Below are positions 59,290-64,000 of a stretch of DNA of 64,000 nt, piece by piece. Source of the DNA: Blakeslea trispora (lineage: Eukaryota > Mucoromycota > Mucoromycetes > Mucorales > Choanephoraceae); contig JAIWNE010000038.1 in the NCBI GenBank assembly GCA_025331445.1, forward strand, positions 124,001 through 188,000, read 5' to 3'. A program made the position numbers and the translations under genes. Numbering within the stretch: position 1 is the stretch's first letter; each line of letters opens with the position of its first letter. The notes under the pieces are model-generated. The model saw only the letters and a program-made list of their open reading frames with translations. It was not told where the DNA came from and did no database searches.

Positions 59290-59850
59290 TAGTTTTAGTC
59301 TTGGGGTTGGGTTTAGTCCAGATTCTTTTGCAAGTATGTTATGTGTTCCTCTGTATTGGTGCTTGTCGCTTCATTGGCATCCATAAATGCTCAATCAAAT
59401 TCTGATCCGGTAAATGTGCAGGCCGGTTCAGAACTTTGGGGCCCTTTTTGATTACCCATCACTTAGCAACTCTTGATCTATGGATCGGAACAACATCCTC
59501 AAGTCCCTGGAAGTCAGTGAGACAGTCTTTGTAAAAAGATGACATGAATCCAGTCTTTTCTGGGCTCCCTGTCATCAAGCAAGTGTAAAACAAACTTGTG
59601 TATATACCTGGTGGTACTTTTTCAAACTATTGGGACAGACTTTATGGTCTTGGCATTAGGTGCCAAGTAGTTCTTTAGATACACGTGTTAAACACTGACT
59701 ACAGCCATTTTAGAAAGAGATCTTATCTGTCCAGTGCTAATATACCTTAGCAGATTCAAGCCTTCTCTTGCTAAATATTTTGTTTGTGAAGGGCTTCTTC
59801 TGTGTAATTCTGTTGCGATACCTCGCTTTGTACGAAGCATGACAAGCTAT
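59290..59850 (-). pseudogene. Decayed Tc1/mariner-type transposase
   Basis: Reading on the minus strand, fragments in one or more frames match the Tc1/mariner transposase layout. An upstream part around 59725-59820 reads RNRITQKKPFTNKIF then SKRRLESAKVY-stop-HWTDKISF, corresponding to the KxP...RLxFAxxHxxW region. A downstream part around 59350-59470 reads WVIKKGPKVLNRPAHLPDQ then NLIEHLWMPMKR, corresponding to the WPAxSPDLNPIEHLW motif that carries the last catalytic residues. Several in-frame stops (for example TAG and TGA within these motifs) show it is dead. I did not find clear terminal inverted repeats. It indicates past DNA-transposon activity in this genome. Confidence 0.75.
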
Positions 59851-62450
59851 GATTAAACTCACAATTCTGGGGCAAAGAAAAAGCCAATAAGACTAAACTT
59901 ACTTTTCTGCAGTAGATTGCCTCTCCTACAAAGAACTTGAACTACTCTGAGTGTCATCTCACCTTTTCTACTGGAGCTTGGAGCATAATCCGTGGTGTTG
60001 CACGAAATCTCTCTATCTAAGCCTAAATACATTGTCTCCACATTTAATTTTACTAATTGTACACTTCTTCTTAGGTAAGACCAGTCTAATACAATACCTT
60101 CTTTCTTTAGTCAAGTGGCTTTTTTGGTAAATATCTGTTATAAAAAGTAAGAAGGCTTCTATTGTTATTATGCTTGAGACGGAAATAAAAACAAAAAAAG
60201 AAATTCTGTTATTCCAGGCAGGGCAATGTACTGAAGCAGTGATTTGGCAATTGAATACTTGAGAGTGCAATTAACGTGTAGGCTCAGGCTCTAACAGATG
60301 CTTATATTCTTTAGACATGATCTTGAGGACCACTGCAAAAAAAAATTGACATTAATAATAAACTTTTCGATTTTTTGTCTTTCAGCAAAGTCCATCTTTA
60401 TACAATAGTGGCTTTATCTAAAATTGTTCGTATTCTCGAGAAATACACTCTTGTATTGAATGACATTTTATAGCTTGAAGCGATATAAGTCAAAGAACTG
60501 CACTCTTAAATTGAGCGACTGCTGTAGCAGGAAGGTAGAAATGATTGAAAGAGACCCTTTTAGCAAAGCCTTGCATGTGAATGGCTTTGAAACAAAAGTG
60601 ATTTGGTAGTGCAGGGTGATAGAATACTTGAGACTTTCCATCGCACCGGTCAGTAACTTATAGGCTTTTATTATTACTCCAGAGTGTTAATGAATCAACC
60701 ACAAAACCCACACTTTGGCATTTGAACTTACCAGCTGCAATTAAGAAGAGAACAGGAAAGAATTATGGTCTGTATTGACGTTTCACAACACATTCACACT
60801 CTGAATCTTATAAATCTGTAATTTCATACTAGCGAATTGATCAACAACGTGCTAAACATTGTAGAAATAGATTACTTTTATCTCCTTTTTTTTTAATGAA
60901 ATAAATAAATAAAAAAGCTTTATGTATTAATAGCTATGAAGCATTGTATGCATAACACACAAAGAGTCAAAGCGACTATATTGTCTGATAGGTTAGAGCT
61001 TCAAGCCGACTTCAATAGTAACAGATGAAGAAGCACCTAAAAATTACCTGCATTTTTTATATCATTAATATAGTTTCTTTTTTTGAGGCTTATTTTTGTT
61101 TTGTACAAAACCTATCTTTTAGCCTTCAGATGAACGCCGCAAAAAGAAATTCCCTATTGCTCTTAGACAGCGCAGCCTGTTTAGGAGTCTTGAAAGATTC
61201 AGAACTATGAACTTCAGCAGGTTGCATGGTATTTAGAAACAGCTAAAGAAATTGACATCAAGTAAAACATATATTTAAGCTGCACAACTACTATAGCATC
61301 TGTTGCTAAAAAAAAAAAAAAAAGGTGATGAAATTATAATTTGGAGGTTTTATGTTGTGTGTAGATTGCATTATGGGATTGAGTAGGTCAAACAAGCAGA
61401 GGAAAAGGTAACAGGAAAAGGCTAAAGGTGGAAGATTTAACCGGCGGAGTTGCCAAATATATTGATTTAGTGTAGCCTGTTTATGATAGAGACAGAACAT
61501 TATCGTCATTGTGCTAATGTTAAGAGCAGATGGATCTATTTCAAAGCAAAGGAGTAAAAGGCTTATGAAATGCTTTGAGTATTGAATAGAGTGTAATTTT
61601 TCTTTCACAAATACTGAGTCCTGGATGAACAATATATAAGATGATAACTACTATGTATATGCGAACCATGGGTAGGCCAAAAGCATCGTTAGACAGTGTA
61701 GAGAAATATTCTTTGTACAAGCCCAATTCTGTTTGAAATTGTTATCATTGTAGTAATTGTATCAAAACCATAAAATCAAGTAGTAGACAAACCTCGCATT
61801 GCAAAATTTGTCCTCCTGCGGCCGACTTTCATAGTTTTTGGTTATCTAGTTCCTGATCTGAATACAATGTATGAACTATGTATATTAAGAACTCGTAAAG
61901 TAGGAGAGAGAGAGAGAGAGAGAGTATTTTAAATCCACTAACATTATAGAATCCTCGCATGCAACAGTCTTAGCAACAGAACAAAAGAAGCCAACTGACA
62001 TGCAAAAAAAAGAGTATTACAAATACTTAATATAAATGGAGCATGTTTGATGAAATTTTGTAAAACTTTAATCTTTGGAAAACAAATGGAAGAGCGCTTA
62101 TCAACTATTGCAGTCTTTCTAATGACACTGCTAAAGACATCTTCTGATTAATTCTTGATTCATCCAAGGCTTGTTGCTTGACTAAAATGGTATTTGGTAG
62201 AAAGAATCAAAAGAGGAACAATTCATAGAATTTCTAGGTAGCCAACAAAAAAAATAGTGGCCAATTGGGACCCAAAACTCAGCAAGAGGGAAATAAATAA
62301 GACAGAAAAAAAAAAACGCGCCTTCCTTTTCTTCTTTTTTGTTCTCTTTCTCTTTACTTGCTTATCTCTCTTTTTTGTGCAATTCACTTTTTTTCTTTCC
62401 CGAAAAAAAATATCCACCCCTCTCTCTTTCTCCTCTCTTTTTCTTTATTG
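59851..62450. other. Intergenic, possibly including the rest of the dead transposon
   Basis: AT-rich. The first few hundred bases may include the diverged N-terminal half of the Tc1/mariner relic, but I cannot align it. A 21-bp GA repeat occurs at 61904-61924, and a pyrimidine-rich leader (62330-62450) precedes the last gene. No other gene is convincing. Confidence 0.5.
61904..61924. repeat. (GA)10 microsatellite
   Basis: About ten uninterrupted GA units in the intergenic region upstream of the last gene. Confidence 0.8.
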
Positions 62451-64000
62451 ATGGCTACCTCTGTAACCACATCAACAGATGATATCATGAACTTATCATC
62501 CATAACCCCTACTTCTGAAACAATGTCTCACAAACCTGAACTTCAACTTAGTCTTCAAGACTTACTATATCCAACAGAACTAGCTGAGAATTTACTAGAA
62601 TCCCTTTCTAATGATCAACTTAACATTATTCAACAGGCAGTAACAAAGATAAAGCAGCGAAAACTTGGATGTGTAAACATACTGAATCAGAACACAAAAG
62701 ACATTGAGCAAGGTACGCCCTTCTCGCAATATACTGTATCTAAAGATGAGGTGTGCTCATGACTTGTATTGCTTTTTAGCTTCTTGCAATAGTGACAATA
62801 CACCTTCCAACCATCAAGAGCCTTCCAATTGGGATTTGTCTATTGTTACTGAAACACTGACTGAGCCATTACCAGCATCAAGTCAAGCTTGCACCAGTGA
62901 CACAAACACTATGAGCTTAGATAAAGATGAAGATGTGAAAGCAACAGTATCGCCAACAGTATCATCAGTTGGTCAACATGAGGAAGAACTAAACTCTCAA
63001 CAGCAAAAGACACTAAGCAACCCCAAGTCATCAGCCAAGCCACCCGTCACGTCGCATACTCCTTCAACCTCACCCTTCTTATCAAGCCATGAACCTACAA
63101 CTGAATTGAAGGAAGGTGTTGAATGGGTCAGCTTTGTTTACTCTCATCATCGTACTCTGCGTCGATATTGTATTCGTACTGATCTGGACAAAGTAGATAT
63201 AGACTTGTTAGATGAAGAGTTCAAAAGAGAAAACTGTGTAAGTATAAATTTTTCTATCTCTAATATTTTAATTTGCTGATCCCGCATTGGTTAGGTTTAT
63301 CCTAGGGCCAACTTACCTAAGGAAACGTATCGTGGCAACCGTTGGTCCTACGAGACAGAATGCAATGTATTGGGTTGGAAACTAGCTTATTTGAACTTGG
63401 AAGAAATTGCAGGAAAACGTGGCCTTATTCAGCGTGCTGTAGATTCATATCGTAACAGATATCCGAGCATGCGATCACGACGTGTGGCAAGACAAGAAAA
63501 ATTGCTCAAGGGCACATTGCGTAAGCGCAAGCATCGCGACTCAACCAACACTAATGAAGAAGAAGAGCAACCCAATAAATCAGCCAAGACGCATCATGAT
63601 GTACATAACGAAAAGATTCCTAAGACTATGTTGATTGAGGATATTGGATCTACAACCAAGTGTCGTATACGAATCAATATTGAGACAGTTTCATTGGATG
63701 CAATTGACATGACTTTCCGAAAAAACAACTGTGTATTTCCCAGGGCAATCCAGCTCACGCCTGATATGCCAAACTTAAGTCAGCGCCGAATTGATGAAGT
63801 GAGATGCAACGAAATCGGCTGGAAATTGTCTTGGCTTAATCCTCGTCAATTAGCCAACAAGAAAAACTTATTGCAGCGCGCTCTGGATTTGTATCGAAAT
63901 CAGTTTACTCCAGATCTAAAGGCTCGTAAACACTCACATCGTAATCCTCCTGTATTCCCTCCAGCAAAAGAAGAGCCTATTGTAGAAAAGACACAGGCCA
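62451..64000 (+). CDS. Protein with two tandem DUF8032-like domains (partial, runs off right edge)
   Basis: Three exons are visible (62451-62712, 62780-63237 and 63295 to the edge), giving about 475 residues with the C-terminus missing. A helical N-terminal segment (LSLQDLLYPTELAENLLESL) is followed by a Ser/Thr/Pro-rich linker. A domain beginning GVEWVSFVYSHHRTLRRYCI and containing NCVYPRANLPKETYRG, NVLGWKLAYLN and GLIQRAVDSYRNRYP comes next. After a basic stretch (LRKRKHRD) a second, diverged copy follows: RIRINIETVSLDAIDMTF, NCVFPRAIQLTPDM, NEIGWKLSWLN and NLLQRALDLYRNQF. I associate this with the fungal DUF8032 family from memory. The function is unknown, and the basic patches suggest a nuclear or nucleic-acid role, which is inference. 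Confidence 0.8.

Noticed and set aside
1..64000. CRISPR arrays, bacterial operons and prophage features
   Set aside because: The DNA is eukaryotic, with spliced genes throughout. No regularly spaced repeats or prokaryotic signals were seen.

Overview
The window is nuclear DNA from a fungus, most likely an early-diverging Mucoromycota (Mucorales-type) species. The reasons are AT-rich sequence with long A and T runs, protein genes broken by short GT-AG introns (mostly 50-80 nt), CT-rich stretches just before start codons, and a gene set that is plainly eukaryotic: RNA polymerase III, the SAGA/NuA4 scaffold Tra1, Xrn1, cytochrome oxidase and complex I subunits, and a eukaryotic initiator tRNA. 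I cannot name the species.

Layout, left to right. 1-0.53 kb: possible partial gene (-) running off the left edge. 0.6-2.3 kb: MFS sugar-porter-like transporter (-). 2.9-4.4 kb: endonuclease/exonuclease/phosphatase-fold protein with a C-terminal membrane anchor (-). 4.8-5.3 kb: possible small four-exon gene overlapping a 22-bp-arm hairpin. 6.7-8.5 kb: membrane-anchored acid lipase (+). 8.6-9.3 kb: glucosamine-6-phosphate N-acetyltransferase GNA1 (-). 11.0-11.3 kb: a small two-exon gene of unknown function (-). 11.3-15.5 kb: a gene desert. 15.65-17.2 kb: secreted subtilisin-type protease (+). 17.7-19.6 kb: RNA polymerase III subunit RPC3 (-). 20.2-20.9 kb: mismatch uracil/thymine DNA glycosylase (-). 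22.1-24.0 kb: two uncertain coding fragments (-). 24.3 kb: NDUFA4/MLRQ-like complex I subunit (+). 24.7-37.0 kb: TRA1, 12 exons and about 3,849 residues (-). 38.0-38.7 kb: DUF202 membrane protein (+). 39.9 kb: initiator tRNA-Met (-). 42.1-42.3 kb: cytochrome c oxidase subunit COX9/VIIa (-). 43.6-45.1 kb: SLC35F6-like transporter (+). 46.2-50.5 kb: XRN1 5'-3' exoribonuclease (+). 50.8-56.9 kb: 14-exon ABCC-type ABC protein with unusually degenerate ATP-binding motifs (-). 57.3-57.9 kb: small secreted Kre9/Knh1-like protein (-). 59.3-59.85 kb: decayed Tc1/mariner transposase (-). 62.45 kb to the edge: 5' part of a gene with two tandem copies of a DUF8032-like domain (+).

There is no operon logic. 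Genes are monocistronic and mixed in function, with housekeeping expression genes (Pol III subunit, initiator tRNA, Tra1, Xrn1), respiratory subunits and membrane or secreted proteins interspersed. Exon boundaries were worked out by hand from GT-AG sites, reading phase and protein similarity. Every multi-exon model called with high confidence sums to a whole number of codons. The main points for follow-up are the degenerate ABCC protein and its awkward splice junction, paired SUMO-type motifs in an acidic Tra1 insert, unannotated small genes, the hairpin at 5.3 kb, and the direct-repeat-flanked GC-rich block upstream of the initiator tRNA.
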